Below, piece by piece: positions 9,611 through 17,630 of a stretch of DNA of 25,212 bases. Position numbers and translations under genes: made by a program. This DNA is from WQUF01 sp031549885. GTDB lineage: Bacteria; Bacillota; Clostridia; Clostridiales; Clostridiaceae. The DNA is taken from positions 1 through 25,212 of the forward strand of contig JAVBPD010000117.1 of the NCBI GenBank assembly GCA_031549885.1, read 5' to 3'. The notes under the pieces are model-generated. The model did not search any database. It saw only the letters and a list, made by a program, of their open reading frames with translations, and was not told the origin of the DNA. The number at the start of each line of letters is the position of its first letter. Position 1 is the first letter of the stretch.

Positions 9611-9822
9611 GGGAGAATATTAAAAAGATAAATAGATAAAAAAAAGGGAGAATATTAAAAAGTAGATAAAAAAAAGGTTCCTTCTTAATTAAAAATTTCA
9701 GGCGAAAGTTATATGATCGCTCTCGCCTGAACAAATTTTTAATTAACAAACCTTATCACAAATAAGAACCAAAATAAAGGGAGAATATAAAATAGATAGA
9801 TAGATAAAAAAAGGGAGAATAT
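9611..9822 (+). repeat. GGGAGAATAT repeats, downstream cluster (4 exact copies)
   Basis: Exact copies lie at 9611-9620, 9646-9655, 9779-9788 and 9813-9822, in the same orientation as the upstream set. The longer unit is the decamer, an A-rich stretch, one or more GATA steps (TAGATAGATAGATA at 9793-9806 is the longest) and a run of A leading into the next decamer or, after the second copy, into a hairpin. The last copy runs straight into a terminator. Confidence 0.8.
9676..9770. other. Long imperfect hairpin, possible structured RNA or minus-strand terminator
   Basis: An inner arm CAGGCGA-A-AG (9699-9708) pairs with CTCTCGCCTG (9720-9729) with one mismatch. A second arm AATTAAAAATTT (9687-9698) pairs fully with 9733-9744, leaving a 3-base bulge. 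GGTTC (9676-9680) and GAACC (9766-9770) can close the outside. On the - strand the closing stem is followed by eight T, so it could be a terminator for leftward transcription. It sits between the second and third downstream decamers. Confidence 0.55.
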
Positions 9823-9831
9823 AGATTAAAG

Positions 9832-9867
9832 TCCTCTATTATTTTAAGATAATAGGGGATTTTTTAT
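9832..9867 (+). terminator. Intrinsic terminator after the beta-propeller gene
   Basis: TCCTCTATTA (9832-9841) pairs with TAATAGGGGA (9850-9859), ten pairs including one G-U, with an 8-base loop and a following run of six T. It starts 9 bases after the last GGGAGAATAT copy. Confidence 0.85.
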
Positions 9868-9874
9868 AAGAAAA

Positions 9875-9893
9875 CCTCTGTTTCAAACAGAGG
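9875..9893 (-). terminator. Intrinsic terminator for the GH25 gene
   Basis: CCTCTGTTT (9875-9883) and AAACAGAGG (9885-9893) form a tight hairpin; read on the - strand it is followed by TTTTCTTAT. It lies 10 bases beyond the GH25 stop codon. Confidence 0.75.
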
Positions 9894-9902
9894 GTATTGA
9901 GA

Positions 9903-10514
9903 TTATAAATTATTTAATTTATTTTTTTTAATAATGAAGTCAAAATTTTTATATCCATAGTCTAAATCGACATACCCATTAATACCATCAACTTTTCCTT
10001 CTGAGGAATATTGCCATATTCCAGTACTACCTTTATAAGTATTGTCAGGACCCCATTGAGCAATCCAATGGTCAAATTTCATTAATTTATCATCATCTAA
10101 AACATGAGAAAACCATGATCTAGATGAATAAATCATAACATAGTAATTAGACAGTGCTATAGTTGTCAAAAAAGTTTTAGCAATTTCAGTAATGAGTTTT
10201 TTAGAGAGTTTTTTTTGCGTGGGATCTTCAATGTCAAGAGCAATTGGGTATTCAATTTTGCAATCTTTTATTGTATTTAAAAAATAATTTGCTTCTAATT
10301 TTGCGCTTTTTACATCTGTTGCATAACAATAGTGATAGCATCCAACTAGAATACCATTTTCTTGCGCATTTTTAATATTTACTTTAAACATTTTATCTTC
10401 ATTAGAATCACCATAACTTGATCTTATCATGGCAAATTTTATACCAGATTTAAAAACACGTGGCCAGTTTATATTTCCTTGATGTTCACTAACATCTATG
10501 CCAGGAATAGGCAT
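9903..10514 (-). CDS. GH25 family lysozyme (muramidase), no signal peptide
   Basis: A 203-residue glycoside hydrolase family 25 domain that cleaves the MurNAc-GlcNAc bond of peptidoglycan. It starts at once with the family's first strand, GIDVSEHQGNINW (5-17), with D7; the catalytic pair is D94 and E96 in ALDIED; YCYATD (63-67 region), IAQW and YVDLDYGYKNF complete the barrel signature. The whole protein is the catalytic domain: no signal peptide, no SH3, LysM or choline-binding repeats. Export would therefore need a holin, cell lysis or a non-classical route, or it acts during sporulation; no holin gene is nearby. AAGGAAGTGA precedes the ATG. It is transcribed convergently with the beta-propeller gene and divergently from the ATPase. 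Confidence 0.9.
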   Translation of the reverse strand: MPIPGIDVSEHQGNINWPRVFKSGIKFAMIRSSYGDSNEDKMFKVNIKNAQENGILVGCYHYCYATDVKSAKLEANYFLNTIKDCKIEYPIALDIEDPTQKKLSKKLITEIAKTFLTTIALSNYYVMIYSSRSWFSHVLDDDKLMKFDHWIAQWGPDNTYKGSTGIWQYSSEGKVDGINGYVDLDYGYKNFDFIIKKNKLNNL

Positions 10515-10601
10515 TTAATTCACTTCCTTTTTATTATTTGTGATAGTATATGTGTTAAATTGATAAAGTGTGTAATATTAATTATAACATTAAAATAAAT
10601 A

Positions 10602-10623
10602 ATAGGCTTAAAATAGGCTTAAA
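10602..10623. repeat. Tandem 11-bp duplication
   Basis: ATAGGCTTAAA occurs twice back to back (10602-10612 and 10613-10623). It lies around the expected -35 region of the GH25 gene, whose best -10 is TATAAT read on the - strand at 10581-10586. Confidence 0.7.
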
Positions 10624-10689
10624 TCACTTAAAAACCCTATATATTTGACTATTTGTTAATTATATGCCTTTGTGTGATTTTTCAGTAAA

Positions 10690-10718
10690 TTGACTTTTAT
10701 AAAAAAGTATGATAACAT
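10690..10718 (+). promoter_or_regulatory. Probable sigma-A promoter of the ATPase leader
   Basis: TTGACT (10690-10695), a 17-base spacer and TAACAT (10713-10718). Transcription would begin near 10725, giving a leader of about 150 bases that contains the terminator at 10778. Confidence 0.5.
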
Positions 10719-10777
10719 TTTATTAATTTAAAAAAGGTTATAGGTAGTTTTATTGGATAAATTAACAATTAAAACAT

Positions 10778-10820
10778 AAGCACAGACTGATTTAAAAACA
10801 TGATCAGCTTGTGCTTTTTA
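10778..10820 (+). terminator. Terminator inside the ATPase leader
   Basis: AAGCACAGACTGAT (10778-10791) pairs with ATCAGCTTGTGCTT (10803-10816) over 14 positions with two central mismatches, followed by five T. It is 54 bases before the ATPase start and points the same way. It may be an attenuator or the end of a short RNA from the promoter at 10690. Confidence 0.75.
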
Positions 10821-10873
10821 TATACATTATACTTTTAGAAGAATCTTATAATTTTAGAAAGGTTGATTAAAAC

Positions 10874-13540
10874 ATGGATGATTATCACAGTACAACGCCT
10901 TGGCATTCGCTGGAAATTGAGGAGGTGATGAAAAAGCTTAATACCTCTAAAGAAGGGCTTAGCGACGCTGAGGCTGCCATCAGACTAAAAAAGAATGGAC
11001 CAAATAAGCTTAGAAAAAAAAGAAACAAGAGCATATGGCATATGTTATGGGAACAAATAAAGGATCCAATGATAATAATATTGATTGGTGCAGCAATTTT
11101 ATCATTTTCTTTAAAAGAAGAATTAGAAGGATTTGTTATATTAATTATTATTAGCATCAATGGAGTTGTTAGCATAATACAAGAAAAAAAGGCAGAAGCA
11201 TCTCTTGAATCCTTAAGAAAGATGACAGCTTCTTATGCTATTTGTTTAAGGCAAGGTGAGGAAAGCAAAGTATTGGCTGAAGATATTGTAGTGGGAGATA
11301 TAGTTATTTTAGAGGATGGAGCAAAAATTCCTGCAGATATACGTTTAATTGATTCTTCAAGCTTAAAAGTTTTAGAATCATCATTAACTGGTGAATCTGT
11401 TTCTTCTATAAAGGATTCTGATGATGATCTGCAAGATGATTGTTCTCTTTTAGACCGTACTACAATGGTTTATGCTTCAACATTTATAACATATGGACGT
11501 GGAATTGGTGTTGTAGTTGCAACAGGTATGGATACTGAAATAGGCCATATTGCACAGTTAATAGATGATCAAGATGAATTAGAAACACCTATAAAGAAAA
11601 AATTAACATCTGTAGGTAAAGTTCTTACAATAGTGGGTATATTAATATGTCTTATTATTTTTGCTATTGGTTATTTATATAAACAACCATTAGTGCCTCT
11701 TTTAATGACTGCTATTTCACTTGCCATATCTATTATTCCTGAAGGATTGCCTGCCACTTCAACAATTGTTTTAGCCTTAGGGGTGCAGCGCATGGCAAAA
11801 CAAGGCGCTATTATAAGGAAATTACCTGCTGTTGAAACTTTAGGTAGTGCAACTGTAATTTGTTCTGACAAAACAGGCACGCTTACGTTAAATCAAATGG
11901 TAGTTACTAATATGGCATCAAATGGAGATTTTACACAAAACAAATATCGCAAAGTTAAAGAGGCTATTTCTATTAAGGAAAATTATGAAGAATTGGTCCA
12001 AGCTGGTGCATTGTGCAATAATTCAAGCTTTGATCCAGATAATCCTGGGCATATTTTAGGGGACCCAACTGAGGGGGCGCTTATTATGCTGACAAAAGAA
12101 TTTGGAAAAGATCATGAGGATTTAGAAGATATATATCCAAGGGTTTTTGAGAAGCCTTTTGATTCTGAAAGAAAGCGAATGACCACAGCACATAAGATAG
12201 GAGATAATGTAGTTTGTTATACAAAAGGAGCTGTGGATGAAGTATTATCTGTTTGTACAAAAATAGTTACAAAGGATGGGGATCGTCCAATTACAAAGGC
12301 AGATGTTGATTCTGTAAAAAAACTATCTGATAATATGGCAGAAGGAGCGCTTAGGGTGCTTTCCTTTGCAAAACGAAATCTTGATCATATTCCAGATGAT
12401 GAGGAAAATGTTGAATTTGATTTAACTTTCATTGGGATTGTGGGCATGATGGATCCTCCAAGGGAGGAAGTAAAAGCAGCTGTTAAAACTTGTTATAATG
12501 CAGGTGTGCGTACTGTAATGATTACAGGAGACCATAAGATTACTGCTGTGGCTATTGCAAGAGAGCTTGGAATTTGGAGAAATGGTGACACTGTATATAG
12601 CGGTTCAGAAATATCAGAAATGTCTGAAGATAAGCTTGATAAAATTGTTAAAACGACCTCAGTTTATGCAAGGGTTTCGCCTGAGCAAAAACTGAAAATA
12701 GTTCAGGCTCTTCAGAGAACTGGAGAGGTTGCTTCAATGACAGGCGATGGCGTAAATGATGCACCAGCTCTTAAAGCAGCTCATATTGGTGTTGCTATGG
12801 GGGTTTCTGGTACTGATGTGGCTAAAGAATCTGCCGATATGGTGCTTACTGATGATAACTTTACCACAATTGTTTACGCTGTGGAAGGTGGTAGACGTGT
12901 TTATAGCAATATTCAAAAGGTTATACAATTTTTACTTGCAGGAAACATAAGTGAAATTTTAACGATTTTAATTGCAGTAATTTTTAACTTTCCAGCACCT
13001 CTTTTGGCGGTACACATACTTTGGGTAAACCTTGCTACAGATACATTACCTGCATTAGCCTTAGGTGTGGATCCTGCTGAAAAAGATATTATGAAGCGAA
13101 AACCTATTAAATCAGGTACTTTGTTTGAGTCTGATTTAATATTTAGAGTGGTTATTCAAGGTGTATTTATTGCAACAGCAACTTTGCTTGCGTTTTTTGT
13201 AGGTTATAGAGATGATTTATTGTCTGGACAAGCAATGGCGTTTTGTACAATTGCTTTTTCACAATTATTTTATTCATTTAGCCAAAGATCTAACACATCC
13301 ACAATTTTTTCAAAGGATATTTTTAGAAACAAATATTTAGTTGGATCTATTATTATATCAGCTGGTTTAATGTTTATGTTAATATTTATAACGCCAATAA
13401 GAGAGGCATTTCAGCTTTCAACATTAGATGCTGATGAATGGGTTATAATATTTGTATTGTCGTTAATTCCAGTAATGTTAATTGAATTAATGAAGTTTAT
13501 TACAATGATTGCAAAAAGAAAAAAAGAACAATTTGTATAG
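10874..13540 (+). CDS. Calcium-transporting P-type ATPase (SERCA/PMCA-like)
   Basis: An 888-residue P2-type ATPase that would pump Ca2+ (possibly Mn2+) out of the cell. In order: N-terminal cation-ATPase segment with PWHSLEIEEVMKKL; actuator motif TGES (172-175); M4 site PEGLP (289-293); phosphorylation site D332 in SDKTGTLT; nucleotide-binding region with KGAVDEVL; hinge TGDGVNDAP (623-631); M5 N691 and E694; and M6 N719, T722 and D723. The M4-M6 residues match the Ca2+ ligands known for SERCA-like pumps, the main reason for this call. The length is normal. It has its own promoter and attenuator-like leader. The stop codon lies inside the first copy of a 39-bp direct repeat and the terminator hairpin begins within the last codons. 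Confidence 0.93.
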   Translation: MDDYHSTTPWHSLEIEEVMKKLNTSKEGLSDAEAAIRLKKNGPNKLRKKRNKSIWHMLWEQIKDPMIIILIGAAILSFSLKEELEGFVILIIISINGVVSIIQEKKAEASLESLRKMTASYAICLRQGEESKVLAEDIVVGDIVILEDGAKIPADIRLIDSSSLKVLESSLTGESVSSIKDSDDDLQDDCSLLDRTTMVYASTFITYGRGIGVVVATGMDTEIGHIAQLIDDQDELETPIKKKLTSVGKVLTIVGILICLIIFAIGYLYKQPLVPLLMTAISLAISIIPEGLPATSTIVLALGVQRMAKQGAIIRKLPAVETLGSATVICSDKTGTLTLNQMVVTNMASNGDFTQNKYRKVKEAISIKENYEELVQAGALCNNSSFDPDNPGHILGDPTEGALIMLTKEFGKDHEDLEDIYPRVFEKPFDSERKRMTTAHKIGDNVVCYTKGAVDEVLSVCTKIVTKDGDRPITKADVDSVKKLSDNMAEGALRVLSFAKRNLDHIPDDEENVEFDLTFIGIVGMMDPPREEVKAAVKTCYNAGVRTVMITGDHKITAVAIARELGIWRNGDTVYSGSEISEMSEDKLDKIVKTTSVYARVSPEQKLKIVQALQRTGEVASMTGDGVNDAPALKAAHIGVAMGVSGTDVAKESADMVLTDDNFTTIVYAVEGGRRVYSNIQKVIQFLLAGNISEILTILIAVIFNFPAPLLAVHILWVNLATDTLPALALGVDPAEKDIMKRKPIKSGTLFESDLIFRVVIQGVFIATATLLAFFVGYRDDLLSGQAMAFCTIAFSQLFYSFSQRSNTSTIFSKDIFRNKYLVGSIIISAGLMFMLIFITPIREAFQLSTLDADEWVIIFVLSLIPVMLIELMKFITMIAKRKKEQFV

Positions 13541-13561
13541 AGGATGCTTATGCATCCTCTA
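13523..13561. repeat. 39-bp perfect direct repeat, left copy
   Basis: Identical over 39 bases to 15206-15244; identity stops sharply on both sides. It consists of the last five ATPase codons plus stop (KEQFV*), a hairpin, and on the - strand a ghost of the last three codons of the valyl-tRNA synthetase (EDA*). The two copies are 1683 bases apart and flank a single gene. Confidence 0.97.
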
Positions 13562-13564
13562 TAC
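13535..13564. terminator. Shared bidirectional terminator (ATPase + / peptidase -)
   Basis: GTATAGAGGATGC (13535-13547) and its perfect complement (13552-13564) around the loop TTAT. On the - strand it is followed by a T-rich run (TTGTTCTTTTTTT), good for the peptidase gene; on the + strand the tail is weaker. Confidence 0.75.
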
Positions 13565-13593
13565 TATTTTGATGGCTACTTCTTTTTGTTAAT

Positions 13594-15150
13594 TTAATCG
13601 GATAAGCCTAAATATATCTTCCATTCCTTAACTATTTCTAAAATGTCCTTACCGTAAATATCTTTAAATAAGTCTAAATCATAATAAACTTTCATGAAAT
13701 TATCTTTTCCATACTTCTCAATTAGATAGAAGACAAAAGAAGTTGATTTGTCATAACCATTTAAATCTGCTATATAGTTAGTATTAATACTATTAGGCTT
13801 ATAATATTTAAAACTGCCAAGAGAGTCATTATAATTTTCATCTTCAAAATCATAACAAGCCTTTGCCATGAAATATGCGTAATAATCAAGAGTATCAATA
13901 GAATTGAGTTTATTTTTGCTAAATTTTTTATAATTTTGAGTGAATTTATAGGCTTCAGGGTCATTTTTATCTTCATTTATTTTTGCAAGCCTTTTCATGA
14001 AATCAAGATTAAAATCGATATCTTTGAGTTCTTCATTTAACGAGTACATAATAACATTTGCTAAGCCTTCTGTAAAAGGAGCAAAATTGAAACTAACTCC
14101 AAGCTCAAAACTTATTGAATGTGTGAATTCATGTGCCATTTTATCCATACCTATTTCACCACTGCGTAAATTAATAATATTTTCGGAAGTTTCAGATTGA
14201 CCTGGTTTATCAGAAATTTTACATACTACATTTTCTTTCAATTTATGGCCAAACCATTGCTCAACATATTCAACACTTTTTTTAAAATATTCTATATAAT
14301 ATTGAATAGTTTCATAATTCCAATTATTATCATAGAATTGATAAACTATTTTCTCTGTATGTACCTCAAATCTAATATCATCATATAAAAAAGAAAATTT
14401 ATATAAGGAATCAATTTTTTCAAGATTTGTTCCAATAAAACTTGTCCATTCTTCATTTATTATTGACTCTGCTTGTTCTTTATTATCTTTCATGTATAAA
14501 GAAACAATTTCACTTAAAATATTTTTTTTATCCAGATAATTGATAAATGTATAGGATATATTATTTACATCATTTCTCAATGGATCATCTATTAAATCAG
14601 TAATAAACCAAGCATCGCCAAATGATGGTAAATTACGATTTTTAGCTTCATTAATCCATGTAGAAATTTCTCTACTAGCTAACTTTTTTACCTTAACTTT
14701 ACTATTATTTATTAAATTTAGTTCAATACCTGTATTAAGCCATGCTGGGAGTTTTGATTGTGTTATAATCTCTAAAATAGAACCTATTGAATACGTATTA
14801 TTCATAAAAACACTTAAACGAGTGGTTTTTTTAGCATTATTCAAATCAGAATCAAAATAAATTTTCATTGATTTATTTGGACTTAGATTAAATTTCTCTT
14901 TTATTTTCTTAAAAGCGTCTTCTAATTCAATTGTTAATTTTTTATCTTCTTTTTCATTTTCACCAGCAAAGTAATATTGGACATTTTCAGTTTGAGCTTT
15001 TTTTATATATCCTAAATCCTCATAGGTTTTTGAATCTACATCTGTAATTGATATAGCTGCAAATTTATCATAACTTATTTTAAAATAATTAAACGCTATA
15101 GTTAAAATTATTATAATTGTGATTATTGTAATAATTTTATATTTATGCAT
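13594..15150 (-). CDS. Membrane-anchored HEFTH metallopeptidase-like protein
   Basis: A 518-residue protein with one N-terminal membrane segment (about 4-23, signal-anchor type) and an extracytoplasmic body. The motif MAHEFTHSISFEL places H340, E341 and H344 as zinc-site residues, and TEGLANV supplies E361 as the likely third ligand, which fits the gluzincin (M1-like) clan. I do not recognise a named family. The N-terminal half seems to be a degenerate copy of the C-terminal half: LPAWLNTGIELNL (134-146) parallels FAPFTEGLANVI, and SYTFINYLDKKN parallels SFVFYLIEKYGKDN, but the first half has no HExxH. The ribosome binding site AAGGAGT is well placed before the ATG. The gene and its short upstream region are the only content between two 39-bp direct repeats. 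Substrate unknown. Confidence 0.82.
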   Translation of the reverse strand: MHKYKIITIITIIIILTIAFNYFKISYDKFAAISITDVDSKTYEDLGYIKKAQTENVQYYFAGENEKEDKKLTIELEDAFKKIKEKFNLSPNKSMKIYFDSDLNNAKKTTRLSVFMNNTYSIGSILEIITQSKLPAWLNTGIELNLINNSKVKVKKLASREISTWINEAKNRNLPSFGDAWFITDLIDDPLRNDVNNISYTFINYLDKKNILSEIVSLYMKDNKEQAESIINEEWTSFIGTNLEKIDSLYKFSFLYDDIRFEVHTEKIVYQFYDNNWNYETIQYYIEYFKKSVEYVEQWFGHKLKENVVCKISDKPGQSETSENIINLRSGEIGMDKMAHEFTHSISFELGVSFNFAPFTEGLANVIMYSLNEELKDIDFNLDFMKRLAKINEDKNDPEAYKFTQNYKKFSKNKLNSIDTLDYYAYFMAKACYDFEDENYNDSLGSFKYYKPNSINTNYIADLNGYDKSTSFVFYLIEKYGKDNFMKVYYDLDLFKDIYGKDILEIVKEWKIYLGLSD

Positions 15151-15205
15151 AAAGCAAAACTCCTTGTTATAGTAATAACTTATCTAAATATATTTTAATA
15201 TATTT

Positions 15206-15244
15206 AAAGAACAATTTGTATAGAGGATGCTTATGCATCCTCTA
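15206..15244. repeat. 39-bp perfect direct repeat, right copy
   Basis: Identical to 13523-13561. Here the real gene end is that of the valyl-tRNA synthetase (codons 778-780 and stop on the - strand), while the ATPase end (KEQFV*) is only a non-functional copy. The hairpin within it serves as terminator for the synthetase gene. Confidence 0.97.
15221..15244 (-). terminator. Terminator hairpin at the end of the valyl-tRNA synthetase gene
   Basis: TAGAGGATGC (15221-15230) pairs with GCATCCTCTA (15235-15244) around TTAT. On the - strand the stem includes the final codons and the stop of the synthetase gene; the following tail is only moderately T-rich. Confidence 0.6.
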
Positions 15245-17573
15245 AAATATTTATTATCTTTGCAAATGAGCAAGCTTTAATATCATTTTCCGTAAGTTTA
15301 AACCAATTTATAAATTTTTTATCTGTAATTATATTAATTTTATCCATTTCGGTTTTAAGTGAAAGGTTATTTTGAGATTTATATTTTCTCATGTTGAATA
15401 TTATTTCCTTTAATTTTTCTCCAAACTCTAAAATATCTTTATCATGGCTTTTTGGATCATTCCAAGTGTGCTCATGTATTGATACTTTGTTTTCATGTTT
15501 TTTAAAAAATCCTTGATATATAAATTCAGTTATATGAGGAACATAAATAGAATATAGCTTTAATATATTAAACAGGCTGTAATATAGAGCATATTGCCCA
15601 GATTTTCTTTCATTTAGTCCATGAACTTCTGGTTTATATAATCTATCTTTTATAATTTCTATATAGTAATCACAAAAATCTTTCCAAAACAGATCATCTA
15701 TTTTTTGCCTTGATAAGCCAATTTCATAATGATCTAAATAACCTTTAGAAGTTTTAATTGTTTCATTTGTCCTTTCTATAATCCATTTATCAACTGGTAA
15801 GATTTCAATATTGGCATTTAAATCTATGTCCTCTAAATGAAGTATGGCAAATTTAGAAGCATTTAAAAGTTTAGTTATGAATCTTTTAGGAATTTTTAAT
15901 TCATCAAGAGAAAAAAATGAATCTGTGCCAAGTTTAGCATTTGCTGACCAATACCTAATGCAATCTGCAGAATAGGTTTCTATTAATGATTGTGGTGAAA
16001 TTGCTGAGTTATTTTTTGATTTGCTCATTTTTTCACCTTTTTTTGCAAGCACAAAACCACATATCATAATATTCTTCCATGGTATTTCATCAGCATGGTA
16101 TAAACTTTTTACTATGGTGTAAAATGCCCAAGTTCTAATAATTTCATGGGCTTGAGTTCTCATGGACATAGGTAAAATTTTTTTCGACTTTTTTTCATTA
16201 ATAAATGGGGTTAATGAAGATGTCATCCATGTGTCAAAAATGGCAGTTTCAGGAATAAATTCATCAGATCCGCAGGAGCATATTTCATTTATTTTAGTTT
16301 CAATTGGATTAATTGGTAAATCAGAATCTTTAGCAAACACTGGTTTTCCGCAATTTTTGCAATACCAAACTGGAATAGGTACTCCAAAATACCTTTGCCT
16401 TGAAATGCACCAATCCCATTTTAAATTAGTAACCCAATCTATATATTTATTTTTCATATTTTCAGGGTGCCAGTTTATTTTATCTGATGCTTTAAGAAAT
16501 AGATCCTTATTGCTTAAAATGTCGATATACCACTGCTTTGATGGAATGATTTCAATTTCACAATTGCACCTTTCATGAACAGAAACTGTGTGAGTTATGC
16601 TTTCTGATTTTACTAAAAGTTCATTTTCTAATAACAATTTAATAATTTTTGACCTTGCTTCAACAGTTTTCTGCCCTCCAATAAAAGGAATTGCTTCATC
16701 TATTTTGCCATTTGGAAGTATGGTTTTTTTATAAGACAAATTGTATTCCCTATACCATTCAACATCAGTAGTGTCCCCAAAGGTTGCACACATAACAACT
16801 CCAGTGCCTTTTTCTATTGATACCCTTTCATCCTTTAAAATGGGTATTTCATAATTATAAAGTGGAACAGTTGCAGTTTTACCAATGTAAGATTTATATC
16901 TTTCATCATTAGGGTTAACAAACAAAGAAACGCAAGCGCATAATAATTCAGGCCTTGTAGTGGCAACAATTAAAGGATCACTAGAAGTTTTAAATATAAC
17001 ATAATTGAAGGTTGCATCAAGCTCTTTAGTATCAAGCTCTGCTTGAGCTATGGAAGTTTGACAATGTATGCACCAAAGAACTGGAGATTCTTTAATATAT
17101 GCTTTATTTAAACGAGCTAAATCTAAAAATGATTTTTGAGATATCTTTTGTACATTTGGATCAATTGTCCTATATTCTAAAGACCAATCCACTGAAAACC
17201 CTAATGATTTCCAAAGCTCTTTAAATTCATCTTCGTATTTTTTAGAAATTTCCATGCAATTTTTAATAAAATCAGTCCTTGGCATGTCTTTTGCTCTTAT
17301 GTTTTTTTCTTTTTCAACTAACCTTTCTGTGGGAAGGCCATTATCATCAAATCCAAATGGATAAAAAACATTATATCCTTGCATTCTCTTAAACCTTGCT
17401 ATTATCTCTGCTTGAGTGTATGAAAAAATATGGCCAATATGCAAGCTTCCGCTAACAGTTGGAGGTGGCGTATCTATTGAAAATATTTCTTTATCGCTTT
17501 CTTCATCAAATTTATAAATATTGTTATCTTCCCATATTTTTCTCATTTCTTTTTCAATTTTTTGAAAATCCAT
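15231..17573 (-). CDS. valS: Valyl-tRNA synthetase, archaeal/rickettsial (type 2) form
   Basis: A class I aminoacyl-tRNA synthetase of 780 residues that charges tRNA-Val. Signature HIGH sits at 45-48 (SGSLHIGHIF) and KMSKS at 515-519. The segment NVFYPFGFDDNGLPTERLVEK, the editing-domain start ATTRPELLCACVSLFVNPNDERY and FDTWMTSSLTPFIN resemble the archaeal and rickettsial ValS branch rather than the usual bacterial enzyme of about 880 residues with a C-terminal coiled coil. A zinc-binding CKNCGKP...CSCG pair is present. Independent support for valine: the leader is a T-box with a GTA specifier codon. AAGGAGG lies 7 bases before the ATG. Many clostridia may have a second, standard ValS elsewhere; this cannot be seen here. 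The stop codon lies in a duplicated 39-bp sequence. Confidence 0.9.
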   Translation of the reverse strand: MDFQKIEKEMRKIWEDNNIYKFDEESDKEIFSIDTPPPTVSGSLHIGHIFSYTQAEIIARFKRMQGYNVFYPFGFDDNGLPTERLVEKEKNIRAKDMPRTDFIKNCMEISKKYEDEFKELWKSLGFSVDWSLEYRTIDPNVQKISQKSFLDLARLNKAYIKESPVLWCIHCQTSIAQAELDTKELDATFNYVIFKTSSDPLIVATTRPELLCACVSLFVNPNDERYKSYIGKTATVPLYNYEIPILKDERVSIEKGTGVVMCATFGDTTDVEWYREYNLSYKKTILPNGKIDEAIPFIGGQKTVEARSKIIKLLLENELLVKSESITHTVSVHERCNCEIEIIPSKQWYIDILSNKDLFLKASDKINWHPENMKNKYIDWVTNLKWDWCISRQRYFGVPIPVWYCKNCGKPVFAKDSDLPINPIETKINEICSCGSDEFIPETAIFDTWMTSSLTPFINEKKSKKILPMSMRTQAHEIIRTWAFYTIVKSLYHADEIPWKNIMICGFVLAKKGEKMSKSKNNSAISPQSLIETYSADCIRYWSANAKLGTDSFFSLDELKIPKRFITKLLNASKFAILHLEDIDLNANIEILPVDKWIIERTNETIKTSKGYLDHYEIGLSRQKIDDLFWKDFCDYYIEIIKDRLYKPEVHGLNERKSGQYALYYSLFNILKLYSIYVPHITEFIYQGFFKKHENKVSIHEHTWNDPKSHDKDILEFGEKLKEIIFNMRKYKSQNNLSLKTEMDKINIITDKKFINWFKLTENDIKACSFAKIINILEDA

Positions 17574-17593
17574 AAATTTACCTCCTTAAAAAT

Positions 17594-17630
17594 AAAAAAA
17601 CCTAAGAAAATCTAATTTGATTTTCTTAGG
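17594..17630 (-). terminator. T-box regulated terminator
   Basis: A perfect 12-bp stem (17619-17630 with 17601-17612), a 6-base loop and a run of seven T on the - strand, 8 bases before the AAGGAGG of the synthetase gene. Confidence 0.92.

Noticed and set aside
7189..9822. GGGAGAATAT copies as a CRISPR array
   Set aside because: The repeats are only 10 bases, spacing is irregular and a 2-kb gene lies between them; no cas genes are present.
10720..10873. yybP-ykoY manganese riboswitch before the P-type ATPase
   Set aside because: The conserved GC-rich bases of that riboswitch are not visible in this AT-rich leader.
13523..15244. Classic insertion sequence or transposon
   Set aside because: There are no terminal inverted repeats and no transposase; 39 bases is far longer than usual target-site duplications.
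16162..16578. Open frame of 138 codons on the + strand
   Set aside because: It lies opposite the valyl-tRNA synthetase gene, which explains the coding signal; it has no family features.
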